Assembly (NCBI GenBank): GCA_026686845.1
Contig: JAIVEN010000012.1
Coordinates: 13,332,501 to 13,396,500, forward strand
DNA length: 64,000 bases
Direction of reading: 5' to 3'
From: Adenanthera pavonina
Taxonomy: Eukaryota > Streptophyta > Magnoliopsida > Fabales > Fabaceae
A model generated the notes under the pieces. The model was not told the origin of the DNA. It searched no databases and was given only the letters and a program-made list of their open reading frames with translations. How positions within the stretch are numbered: position 1 is the first letter of the stretch; each line of letters starts with the position of its first letter. Below, piece by piece: positions 50,250-61,294 of this stretch. A program made the translations under genes and the position numbers.

Positions 50250-50888
50250 GATTGCTTCAACATTGGAACACTGGACTTCCCCTTAGACTATGAAACAAAG
50301 TTGGTCAACTTGGCATGAACATGAAACATTTGCCAGACTTATTTCATTCACCTGCCATGTCAAGTGCTTTGCATCTGTAGCACTGCTATACAAGCATCTA
50401 AATCTAGGTATGATGGGAAAATACCGCATTACCTTTGCTGGACTCGTTTCACTCTTCTTATATCTTGGGACATCACATTTAGGATACTTGTCAAATGATG
50501 CATATTCTTTCTGGAATAAAACACAGTCATTAGGACAGACATGTATCCTCTCATAGATTATCCCAATAAAGCCTAACATTTATTTAGCCTCATATGTTTG
50601 CCTAGGAAGCTCATTATCCTCTAGTAGCATATCCTTCAAAAGTTCAGCAATTCTATGAAGCTTTTATCACTCCACCCATTGCCTACTTTCATGTTGTGCA
50701 ACTTTAATATGGCTGACAATATCATGAATTTGGTGCACCTATAATATAATGGCTTCTCCCTATCACTTTGCAACCTCTCAAACATCTCAAGGTAGTCCCG
50801 AAGTTCATCCACAATCACGTTTGTCATCACTTCAAGATGATTAGTCACGAATGTACTTATGTCAATCACGTTTGTCATCACTTCAAGT
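50250..50888 (-). pseudogene. TNP2-type transposase fragment
   Basis: The minus ORF 50,636-50,881 contains FMILSAILKLHNMKVGNGWS then DKSFIELL. A frame change leads to 50,283-50,579 with YERIHVCPNDCVLFQKEY, CDVPRYKK and AKVMRYFPIIPRF. These are hallmarks of the plant transposase_21 (TNP2) family: NGWSDKSF, HACPND and CP-C-RY zinc-like cysteines, then the VxRYFPIIPRF segment. The catalytic core further downstream is missing and at least one frameshift is present. A 25-bp direct repeat (50,812-50,836 and 50,863-50,887) marks its broken 5' edge. Confidence 0.88.
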
Positions 50889-51290
50889 TTTCATTGTGTG
50901 TAAAATTTTTTCTTCATTTAGGAGAAATATATTCTTTGTAAGGGGGTCACAAAAAGAATTGGAGAAACATTTGTAAGAGTGTTGGGTGAGATTTTCAGCG
51001 TTCTTAAAACAGAGCACGTGGATTGTACTGTGACATTGCAAGGAGCCCATTGAATTCTTTTAAATAGTGGAAAATCTCAAGTGATTGCTTGAGGGCTAGA
51101 TGTAGTTTAAGTAGATTAGATCGAACTATGATAAATTTCTAAGTTTTTCACTTCCCTTATCTTTTCTACATTCATATTTATTATTCTCTATTTTTCTGCA
51201 AAATTTTGCTTTTACTATTATGCTTCATTTGTGTAGAAAAATTTTATAAGTCCCAATTTACCCCCTTCTTGGGAAGTTAGCATTCCTAAC
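50889..51290 (+). mobile_element. Copia-type LTR fragment
   Basis: The series ttggagaaacatttgtaaga, gtgagattttcagcgttctt, gtggaaaatctcaagtgatt and gcttgagggctagatgtag is typical of the transcribed part of plant copia LTRs, and tttacccccttcttgg near 51,259 resembles their 3' end. The left part of the LTR and any internal region are absent. Borders are approximate. Confidence 0.5.
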
Positions 51291-51294
51291 GCCT

Positions 51295-52235
51295 TACAAA
51301 TCATACATTTCACGTGTATCTTCTTTACATACATTATATTAGAATAAGCTCCCATCCAGATTAGGGTATATATGACAAATCATGTATTTTACATGCATCT
51401 TCTCAAAATTAGCTCCCACTTGGATTGGGCCAACAACAAATTCTTACATTTTTACTTGCATATTCTGTTGCATATAACGCATCACAATAAGCTTTCCTTC
51501 AAATTAAGGCAAAAAGAAAAAAGAAAAAAATGTGAACATTTTGCATTTTATATGCATCTTCTTCACATAAATTGTAGCATGAAAAAAAAAATTCACTCTA
51601 AGATTGGGACATGAAAAAATTTCATGTTTCACATAAATTTTCCTTGCATGCATTACATAAATAAATTCTCATTTAGTTTAGGGCAAATATGAGAAATCTC
51701 ACGTTTTACGTACATTTTCTTTTCATATGACATCAAAATAAATTCTCATTAAGATTGAGGCAAAAAAATTATTATTACATTTCATATATATATATATATA
51801 TATATATTTTCTTTGCATACATTATATCAAAATTAGCTCTCACTCAGATTGCGACAAGAAAAAGAAAAAAGGGAAAAAAAGACGTTGCATTTTCTTCAAT
51901 ATTCCATTGCATACATTGCATCACAAGAAGCTTCCCTCCAATCGGAGTAAAAAAAAAATAATAATAGGAAAATTTACATTCTACATGCATTTTTCATTGC
52001 AGGCATCGCATAAAAATAAGCTTCCCTTTAAATTAGGGAGAAACAAAAGAAAAGAAAAAGAAAATTTTGCATTATGCATGTATCTTTAACTGCATTCATT
52101 GCATCATAATATGCTTCTACTTTGCATGAAGCAAATAGGAAATCCCAAAAAAAAAAAAGATAAAAAGAACAAAATTGCATTGTGTATGCATCATACATAA
52201 TCCATTGTGTCAAATAAGCTCCTACAAAACTTGGG
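51295..52235 (+). repeat. Tandem array, about 10 units of 85-105 bp
   Basis: Each diverged unit has the order: ttgcattttacatgcat-like, cttctttgcatacattgcat, aataagctcccattc, agattggggcaaaaa, then A-rich. Unit starts lie near 51,300, 51,385, 51,455, 51,540, 51,625, 51,705, 51,775, 51,885, 51,970, 52,060 and 52,170. The array ends at a purine-rich ttggggtgtaatatc. All ORFs here are repeat artefacts. Confidence 0.85.
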
Positions 52236-55200
52236 GTGTAATATCTCTATTTTTTAAGGATACCATAAAATGTATGAAAAGATGTGAAAGGAAGTGAGAC
52301 GAAGAAGTTGTATGCTTGGTCTCTAGACATAATTAATTTCCCATATTGTTTCTACAAGAAGTTATGCTTGATTTTTAATTGGAATTAATTTTCCATAAGG
52401 TCTTACATAGAGATTAATTGTATAACTTAACTTGGAAGGTAAGCAATATATCACTTGAATGGAAGTTTGTCTCAAGTTGAGTGTAACGGTATAAGTATTG
52501 TATTGTTGGGAGGTTTAGGTTGAGAGACATCTCAATTTGAAAGTTAATGTGAATAGTGCAAAAAGAAATAATAAAAAAATTGATCTTTGGGAAAAATTAT
52601 TCAAAAGTGCCCAAAAGAATGAATAATTACTTTTGGACTTGGCTCAGGGGCAAAATTATCATTTTTCAGATTAAAATTAAAATGTGGAGATTTCATTTAA
52701 GTCCCAAGGGGAAATGATGATATTGTAAAATATATAGAGAAACAACGAAAATGAAGAGACACAGAAACGAATAAAAAATAGTAAAAATGTCATTTTTTCA
52801 GATTAAAAAAAATGAGAAAATTATGTTCTAACTCAAGAAACAAATTAATTTTTTTGCAATGTAGTTCTTATGAGAAGGAATCAATGTGGAGGAAGAAAAG
52901 TAAAAAGAAGTTGGGAAAAATTACATTTAATAATTTGAAAGTTAAGAAAATTATAAATTTGTCACGGATCAAGGGTACTTTTGGATCAATGAAAAATTAT
53001 AGTCAAAATGAAGCTTTCAATGAGCCTAGACCAATGAAATATAGTATGAAATTTATTAGGATTAAAATAATATTTATTGGGTAATTAGGGTTTAATATTA
53101 ATATTTTACCACATAAAAGTTATTTTTAACTGCAAAAGAAGGCAGTATTAATTCAAGGACATTGATTGAACCTTGTTAAAATATATTTTGTGTCAAGTTA
53201 ATGATTTTAGATCAAAAGTAATTTTTGGATAATTTTGTATCAATTTAAAGTTAATTTTGACAAAAAAATATTTAATCAGTATAGACAAATTCAATCGGTA
53301 AAGAATATTTTGGCTTATAAAATTATTGAAACAATTTTTGACTAAGAATGAGACAATTGGCATGTTACAGCTTATTAGGACACAAAAGGGAATTTTTACG
53401 AAAGTTTTATTAAAATAAAGCAAATCAAGTTAAAAATTTAAAGTAACTAAAGTTAATTTTTATGACTTAAATCCCTTAATCACCTTAGTTAGCCACATGA
53501 CTCATCATCTTTAGCCATCAGCAGGTCTGAACTAGTAAAGAAAATAGAGGAGAAGGCATAGAAAAATAAGAGAAAAGAAGACCAAGTTAGAAGACTTGTT
53601 TGAACCTAAAACTCTCAAGGTTGATTTCTATGGTTATTCTCTTATACAAACTTGAGTATTATAATGTTTCATGAAGTATTTCTCTCCATTTTCTCACTAA
53701 GAATTTCTATCTAGAGAGAGTAAAGAGAGAAAATGAAGTCATGAAGAAACCAAATCATGAAAAATGATGTATAGACCATAAGATACAATAATGTCATTGG
53801 TTTGAAATTTTGTTGAGTTATTATTTTTCTATAATTTCTTTTATTTTTTGGCCTATTTAGGGCTTATGATAGACATAAAATTTTATCGTTTTGACCCCAA
53901 AAAACATATTCCTTGGATTTAATTTAGGTAAGAATAAATGTGTTGTACAAGAAAAACCCAAAGAGAAACAAGTGAAAAATGAAGGATCAAGTGAGCACTT
54001 TCTATTTGAGGTTACCAAATCAGTGGCTTATGGCTTTGTTTTATAATGCAATAGGATGCAAAGAAATGTTAGGAGATCAAAGAAAGGGTCTACCAAGTTG
54101 GGAAAGCACTGGAAGGCTACAATGTAGTAAACTAACCTAAACTTATTCATGTGTTATCATGTGAATTGCAATTTTTGATGAAATATTTATTAATTGTTAT
54201 GACATTTTGTGATGTTTTGATCATGATGGCTGAATTTTTTGAGGGGTTTTAAGATCTCACAATGTCCAAAATTTAAGAGAAAACTCTGCCAAATTTTCTA
54301 GAAAATGTTTTTGCGTGCATGACTTAAAGTGATTTAATGATGCTTCTATAACAATTTCTTGCTTATGTGATAATATGTTTGCATAAGAAGTGTTTACTAC
54401 TGAGATTCTTAGAAATCTCAATCTTTCCAAATGTCTAACATGTTTAAGCCAAGCCATGCAAAGAGTGCAAGAAAGGCCTAAGGGAGAAGAATTAGGTTGA
54501 TGAAGTTGATGCATGACTTTTTTACAAAGTGTTATGGCAATCCAAGATGCAACTAAGCATAAAAATGTTTATGAATGTAAGGGATTGCTACCTATGGTTA
54601 ACATGTGCTATTAATCCTTCATATGATGTTATGCATGTATTTGAAGTCAAGTATAATGATGTACAAATGCTATAGAACCTATATTACATGGTTCATGAAT
54701 GAAAAGTTTGTTCTGAACCATTGATAGTAAACCAATTGCTATTTGAACTAAATGTTAAAGATAGTATGCATACTATACATGATCTGAATACAGACAAGTA
54801 TATCTTTTAAATGGTTGAAGGAGCACCTCGTTTAGTTGTGTGCGAATTGTTATGAATTTTAGAATTTGAGATTCAGAATACGGTAGTGTAAGGAAAAACT
54901 GGAACTTTCACTGTGAAACTTGGAGTTTTAAAAAGGAAGTAGGAAGTTGTGTAAAGCTCCAATAATTCAATGGTTTACATGGATAGAAAGATCTGAGTCT
55001 TAAGTTTAATATGCCACTAATTTGGATGCAATTGGAGTTATATGTTAAAATTATGCATATTGTTTCAAGATAGTTCCAGTAGAAGACAAGTTTTGATATT
55101 TTAAGTTTTTCTCAAGTTGAAATAATGTAAAAGAAAAATATATGTTAAGGTAGACATGTAGGGCTTTCCAATGATATAAAGAATGCATGAATTGGCTCAG

Positions 55201-55639
55201 GGTAGATTGAGGTATGAAATTTCAAAATTGAGGCCGAAATCCTGGGAAATAGAAATTGGCCAAATCTATAGTAAGTTTTGGAAAAATAAACTGTATAAAT
55301 TGGCCCTGTAAATGTTCTATGATTTATTTTTTCCACATAGAGAATTTCTTAACTATTTTTAGAGACTTGAATCATTTTAATATCATTTTTTTAGAGTTAG
55401 TTATGAATTTTTAAAGTTCATCGGGTAAAATAAAAATGACAATATGAACAGTACCCAATAAATAAGAAAATTCTGTTTTTGATGCTTATGTGATCCAAGC
55501 TTTTAATCATGCCTAATTGGACTTAGATGAAGTTTAAAACATGGGAATATAGCCCTAAAGTAAGGTGTTATATGGGGCAGTCACAAAATCATTTTCCTAG
55601 TATAAAGAAATATTGTTTGACACATGTTATGCATATTCT

Positions 55640-56672
55640 CAAGCATCCAAAGTGCCATAATGATACAAGCATCCCAAATCCTACATCACAATAGGTGTCC
55701 TTTCAACTCTTACATAATGACGAGCATCTAAAGTCCCACGGATTGAAAAGCACCTGAAATCCTACATCACAATAGGTACAGAGCCGGGAAAACGGGCTTC
55801 AACCCGCGGGTTGGCCCATTTTGGCCAGTTTTATAGCGGTCCTGGGCTGGAAAAAACAGAGCCCATAAGCGGGCTAACCCGCTAAACCCGCGGGTTAGCC
55901 TGTTTAACCCACTTGTTTTTTTTTATTTTTTTCCTTCAAATTATCTTTTTTTTTTCTTTATATATGTTTTGTTTAATATTGAAATTTGAAATTAGAATTA
56001 TTTTATACTTAGAGTTAAAATTTCCCCATATTTCATATTTAATGTTGTTGGATTATAATACTTATATAAATAATGATTAATATGTGTTAATGTATTTTGA
56101 TAAATTGATGGTTTATATGGTTTCTATTTCTAATTTAATTTGGACTAGACTTATATACTTTTCATGCTATTCATCAATTAAAATTTAACATGTAGACCTT
56201 TTAAATTTTTTTAAGTTTAAGAAGTTAAAAATTTTAATATATAATAAATGACTAAATCTACAATATATTAAAACATAATCCACATATTAATCTTTAATTG
56301 GAAAATAACACTTAAAGCACATGAGAAAAAATATATAAGTATTTTCTATTTAATTATGAATCAATCATGTTATTTTTTTTATTCATATTAGTGATTTAGG
56401 TTATTATTCAAATATAAAAAAATTGAATATATATATATATAATATTTGGCGGGTTGGCGGGTCTTGGGCTGGGCAAATCCTAGCCCGCCAGAAAAGGGGC
56501 TGGCCCACCCCCAGCCCGTTTTCTAGCAGCTAGCCACAGGCTAGCCTGTTTTAGGGCGGGTTGGCCCGTTTCCCAGCTCTAGGTATCCTTTCAAGTCTTG
56601 CATCTTGACAAGCATCCAAAGTCCTGTAATGTGATGGGCACTCCAAATCCTGCATCATGATAGGTACCTAAA
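55640..56672 (+). repeat. 81-86-bp repeats, three units, interrupted by a MITE
   Basis: ctacatcacaataggt at 55,681 and 55,762, and the diverged ctgcatcatgataggt at 56,650, give a period of 81-86 bp once the inserted element (55,779-56,580) is removed. Units share aagcatccaaagtcc-like and tcctttcaa motifs. Confidence 0.75.
55779..56580. mobile_element. GC-ended inverted-repeat MITE (hAT-like?)
   Basis: Left end CAGAGCCGGGAAAACGGGC; right end, reverse complement, AGAGCTGGGAAACGGGC. Inside both ends are further aacccgcgggttggccc and gggcgggttggcccg motifs, while the centre is AT-rich. The flanks share at least AGGTA. The interrupted repeat unit lets the empty site be inferred as aataggtatcc. 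About 800 bp, no transposase. The clear 8-bp duplication of hAT elements is not seen, so the superfamily is tentative. Confidence 0.75.
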
Positions 56673-56827
56673 CAAAGCCCTATACCCGTAGACACTCACC
56701 AAAGCACTATGATATAGGCGCATATTAGTGCTAAAACAACCATTTAAGCTTAACTCATTGCAGGTATACGCTCATGTATAGTTCATAAGTATGTGATGAT
56801 TATGTAGACCCTAGTATGGGTCATTGT

Positions 56828-57742
56828 TGTTGGAACACGTGTCAGTAAGTTGAATTGGCCATGTATGTGAGCCCAAAAGGGGTTTTGGGCAAGGTAGGCA
56901 TGTTTTAGGCATGTAGTCCATTATGTGAATTTAAGGTTCAAAGGGGTCAAATATCAGAGGAGTGGTTTCTCTTGGAAGAAACTTTCTTGGACAAGTTGGT
57001 TGAGCCAAATAGGACCTATGTGAATGGTTCTTGAGTGTCAAATTGCCTTCAACATTATTTCAGACGAATTTCTTCCATATTCATAAGTTGTGTTTTATCT
57101 GAAATTCGAATTTTGAAGACTCAAAGTTCGTCTGTTTCAAAGAAGCTTCTTGCAGACTTATATGAAAATTCGAATGTTGGAAAGCCAAAGTTCGTCTGTC
57201 AGAGAGCATTTTTTCAAACTCAATTTCTTCTTGATTTCAGATGAACTTCAACATTATTTCAGATGAATTCCTTTAGTTTTCACAAATTATATTTTGTCTG
57301 AAATTCAAATTTTGAAGATGCGAAGTTCGTCTGTCACAAAAAGCCTTCTTTTAGACTTGGATGAAAATTCGAATTTTGGAGTATCAAAATTCGTCTGACA
57401 GAGAGACATCTCTTCAGACTTATTCAGTTTTAGCTCGAAATTCAAATTTTCAAATGCAAAGTTCGAATTTCCATATGACAGTTTTGTTTAAACTTCTTAA
57501 ACTAAGTCCGTTTGTGGGTGTTTTTCAAATAAGTCAAGATTTAACATAAAATCATGGTTTGAAAACGTCTTTTCTTCAAATCAAAATCTTTTACCCTCAT
57601 TAAAACATAACAAAAGATCCTACAGAAGATCTAACAGCTATTACTAAAAAATTCTTCACTTGAAATACTTTGACCTCCTTTGATATCTTCAATCCAAGCT
57701 CTTGGATGTTAGTTTGGAATCATCAAAACTCTTGATTCAACA
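56828..57742 (-). repeat. 3' LTR of the Sirevirus-type element
   Basis: On the minus strand it begins TGTTGAATCAAGAG at 57,742 directly after the purine tract and plausibly ends TTCCAACA at 56,828; the ends are inverted (TGTTG/CAACA). Length about 915 bp. It contains a 198-bp internal direct duplication (ttcaacattatttcag at 57,048 and 57,246) rich in attcgaatttt and ttcgtctg motifs. The left border is inferred from the inverted ends. Confidence 0.75.
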
Positions 57743-57756
57743 TTCTCCCTCTTTTT
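57743..57756 (-). other. Polypurine tract priming the 3' LTR
   Basis: Minus strand AAAAAGAGGGAGAA abuts the LTR's TGTTG. A second tract AAGGGGGAG lies at about 57,813-57,821 and a third, AAAAAGGGGGAGAA at 58,165-58,178, is inside the env-like ORF. Multiple purine tracts are a known Sirevirus trait. 57,757-58,034 otherwise shows no feature. Confidence 0.7.
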
Positions 57757-58034
57757 GATGATGACAAAACAACTCACAAACTGGATTAGTACTTGGGTTT
57801 GCTTTTACAAGCTCCCCCTTAACATATGCATTATATTTCAAAAGATATCATATAGAGCAGATTAAGTGAAGATATTCAAGGAGTAATAGACACACAACAT
57901 TGCAAACAAGAAATTCATTCATTTAATCATTTGTTGCTATACAGCTACCAAATTAATCAAAGTTCTTCACAACAGAAACAAAAACATAAAGCATTACAAG
58001 AGAACTCAAGCCTAAGATTAAAACAAGTCTTCAA

Positions 58035-60289
58035 TCACTTCTTCTTGTGCTTGGTCTTCTTGCTGTGCATCTTCCCTTTCCCAGATTGCTCAGTAGCAGC
58101 AGACTTTCTAGTTTGCTCAGTCCCATATTGCTCAACAGCAGCAGACTTTCCAATTTGCTCAGTCTTCTCCCCCTTTTTGACATCATCAGGAAGGCCAATA
58201 AAATCAGTCAGAGGAGGAATCTGAGAGACTGGAATGGCTCGTAGGGGCACAGGAGCAAAAGGAATTTCTGGCTGGACTGGTGCAGGAAGCTCAGAACTGG
58301 GTTCATCATCATTATCATCATCAGAGACTTCAAGCAACTCCTATATTGCCTGTCTGGAAAGAGCCAACTGAGCTCTTTGTTCGTCTGAAAGTCCATAGGC
58401 AGCAAGAGAAGGAGGAGCTGGTTCATCAGGGCGAAACATTTCCTCAAGCCTCCTTCTTTGGGCTTGCAGGAGAGCATTGTGAGCAATAGCTTCAAAATCC
58501 ACAACAGGCATAATGCTCCTTTCCTCATTGAGGGCAGTCTGCAGAAAAGGTGAAGCAAAAATGGCTGCCACTAGCTGCTCAACTTGCTCGGTCTCTTGAG
58601 TGGAGAGAATAGAATCCTGAGCTACTACTTCAGTAGGCTCATGAGGGCTTGCTTCCTAAAGACCCTCTTCCTCTATGCCATAGTCCAAAGGAGGACCAGG
58701 ACTTGCCTCATTGCTAGAGGCCTTTGGAGTGCTTTCTGCACCAGCTGGTTCAGTTTCTTGTGCCTCAACACCAGGAACAGGAGAATCAATCTCAAACGGA
58801 CTAGGAGGCTCAGGATAGGAGACAGAGTAGGCTCAGGGGCACTAGGCTGAGGTGGAGCTGATGTGGCAGGGATAGCATTTCTGATTTCTTCATAAGCATC
58901 AGCCACCACCTTCATATTTATAGCCAACTGATGGATCTGATCTTACAGATGAGCAAATTTGGCATTTTGCTCATCCCGAATGCTGAGAATGAGTGTAGAC
59001 AAACTGTCATATAACTCAGTGATCTTGGTTGGCTTGGCCCGAGAGGAGGGAGTGGATGGAATATAAGTGACCTTGGAGGGAGATGGAATTGGCTGAGAAG
59101 GCTGAGGTACAGATCTGCTAGGAGCCTCAGAGGTGCCTTCTTGTTGTAGGGAGACATCAGCAACAAAGAACAAATCTTCAAATCTCCCTGCTCCCTTTCC
59201 AACCCATCTTCCTTCATCCTTTTCAATACCCATCCTCTGCAGTTCTTCCTCCTTGAAGATTTCAGTGGGCTTTCCCTTCCCTTTCTCAATATGCTGAATT
59301 CTGGCATACTGCAGAATTCTAGAAATGATAGCAGCATAGGGAAGTATGGAGTCCTTCCTTTGATCTCTAGCCTTGATCATGCGTTGGAGAATGATGTGTC
59401 CCATATTAATCAGTTTCCCACGCATGATTGCAGCCATGACATGTGCCTCTGCCCTTGTTATTAAATTGAAGCTGCCTCCTTTGTTGAATATGATCCTGGA
59501 CACTATGTAGTGTAGGATTCTCACTTGAACACTGAGGTCTGTGGGCTTCAATATGCATATTGATGGCCATTTCTCCCTTCTTCTGAACAATGTACTCAGA
59601 ATTGTGCTCTCCTTGTAGTTCAGGAAGGGGCCACCTTCTTCATCAGCCGTATCTGCCTCATCCATGTACCCAGAGGCAGTGATATCAATCCTGAGTCCAT
59701 CTTGCCCAGGGATCTCCAGCACCTCATTGAATGTCTCATCAGTGAGCCAAATGGTCCTAGACCTTAGATTCACTGCCCACTTCTTTTTCTTGTTGTTGTA
59801 TTGAAGAGAGGCATACCATGTCTTTACTACCTCATCATCATATCTCTCCAATACTTCCAATAGATTTTTGTATCTCATCAACCATATCCCAGCATCAAAA
59901 TGGTTGGATATAAAAAATTCTTCCATGTTCACACAGTGAGGCTTGATTACCTTTTTGCTGGCAAACTTGGTTGAATATTCTTCTTGAATCTGAGGAGTGC
60001 TCCAGAGTGGTAGTGTAGTTATCTCGTACTCTCCAGATTCAGTACTGAAGGAAGCAGAAGAAGCAACAGCAGCATCAACAGGAACAGGGACTGAAGGTTT
60101 TGCATTTTTTGAAGAGGAGGGTCGAGCTTTCTGAGATTCTGCTTTGGAAGTAGTCTTTTGGCATTTGGAAGGAGTTGCCTTACTGGGTTCGGCTTTTCTC
60201 TTTGATTTCTCTCCTTCCTTTGAGGCATATTGAGATTTAACATTCCTCTTTGGTCGGGCCTCTCCTTTCCCAGCTTCAGGATTTTTCAC
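58035..60289 (-). pseudogene. Envelope-like ORF of the Sirevirus-type element, broken
   Basis: Starts ATG at 60,289. The first 448 codons are open to a TAA at 58,945. Residues 1-70 are Lys/Ser/Pro-rich and basic; from about 110 to 330 is a conserved globular region (FISNHFDAGIWLMRYKNLLE, then LTDETFNEVLEIPGQDGLR) of the type databases call putative plant transposon protein. The same frame continues after the stop to about 58,820, where a one-base shift moves coding to another frame. That frame has a TAG at 58,658 and a TAG at 58,343 and ends in a Lys-rich tail at 58,035. The C-terminal third is acidic and Pro/Glu-rich. I see no convincing signal peptide or transmembrane helix; the envelope name is by position and family only. 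Role unknown even in intact relatives. Confidence 0.85.
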
Positions 60290-61294
60290 TCTAGCTATTT
60301 CTTCGGATGAATGTTGTAGAATGAGGCTTGGAATGGGTTTAAATAATGCGAAACGAAGTTTAATCGGTGGGAAATGACGGTTTTTGGGCAGAATTTAAGA
60401 GAATTGAAGAGAGAATTGGAACAGACTCAGAGTAGTTAAGAATAAGGTTGCGTCTGTTCTTTGGAAAACAATCGGATTTAACGTAAGTAACCGTCTGACA
60501 GACAAATTTTGAAGGGTCAAAATTCAAACTTCGGGCAGTTACAGGTTAAACCGTTCAGCAAAGCTTACTGACAAACAAATTTTCATCTGAAAGTTCATCT
60601 GACAGTGGCTTGGATCAATCAGCACAAGCACAATAGATGAATTTTGTTCCAACAAAGTTTGAATGTTGAAGAGAAAACAACAGGCAACAATCAAAACATC
60701 AACCAATAGACGAATTAAGCATCCAGAACTTCATCTTTCAAGTATTCAACATGAGGAACATGTTTCAACAGATGAATTTTTAACTGAAAATTTGAATTTC
60801 TCAACTTTTGTAAAGGTTGTCCAACATTCATATGTTAATAAGTGATAATTCGTATAATCAGTGATGGACAAACATGACTTTAAGATTTTTGTTCTTGAAA
60901 ATTCAAACTTCCAAATTCAACAGACGAATTTCGAGGCATCACCGAGAACTGTTCCAAAACATAACAGGTCGAAGTTCGTCTGTTGGTCAACTAAAATTCG
61001 AATGTTAACCACGTTGACTAGTTCAAAAACACAGTTTATGAAGCAGAATACGTCTAACTACATTTAAAACACGAATATCATCATTAAAAACTTACAGAAT
61101 GGATCCAGAACTTAGGATTTTCGTCATTTACTTCACTTTCTGGTTGTTCCATTCTGGTGTGCTCCAATCTTCGAGTTTATTGCCATTGAATCTTGTGAGG
61201 AGCACCTGCAACTTAAATTAAGCACTCTCCGATGCTGAAGTTAGAATTAATTTAATGCTGTAAGATTTAAAAACAGAATTGCACAAGGAATAAC
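60290..61294 (-). other. Spacer between pol and the env-like ORF
   Basis: No ORF of note. It carries many copies of gaatt/cagacgaa/ttcgtctg-like motifs (for example 60,482-60,560, 60,703-60,715, 60,920-60,980), the same field as in the LTR. It must hold whatever signal allows the downstream ORF to be expressed; I cannot identify a splice acceptor with confidence. Confidence 0.6.

Larger units (their letters stand above)
48044..50888 (-). mobile_element. CACTA (En/Spm) transposon remnant
   Basis: The 3' end of a minus-strand element is at 48,044: CACTACGCCAAAAAA, the standard plant CACTA terminus, preceded by TAA as possible 3-bp target site. Subterminal repeats of aaccacaaa-ggaaa type in both orientations fill 48,070-48,500. 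Upstream in element orientation come an Ulp1-protease relic (49,000-49,900) and a TNP2 transposase relic (50,250-50,888). The other terminus is missing; coding sequence stops at about 50,888 against LTR-like sequence, so the 5' part was removed. Inactive. Confidence 0.85.
52237..56823 (+). mobile_element. Possible long 3' LTR of a Tat/Ogre-like Ty3 element
   Basis: Right after acaaaacttgggg, a plausible polypurine tract, the sequence starts TGTAATATCTCTATTTTTTA, the usual opening of many plant Ty3 LTRs. It has no coding capacity over about 4.5 kb and contains 81-86-bp repeats near its end. It plausibly ends tatgggtCA at 56,823, directly before the Sirevirus LTR. Tandem repeats just upstream of a polypurine tract are known from Ogre/Tat elements. 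No pol sequence is present, so this stays an inference; 52,237-55,600 might simply be unclassified spacer. Confidence 0.4.

Noticed and set aside
51295..52235. CRISPR-like regularly spaced repeats
   Set aside because: Units are directly adjacent and diverged along their whole length, with no distinct spacers; the genome is a plant.
54257..54514. 85-codon minus ORF within the putative long LTR
   Set aside because: Isolated, no motif, in a region otherwise without coding potential.
58035..60289. Host gene on the minus strand (largest single non-pol ORF, 448 codons)
   Set aside because: Its position between pol and the 3' LTR in the same orientation, with no introns, fits the extra ORF of a Sirevirus-type element.
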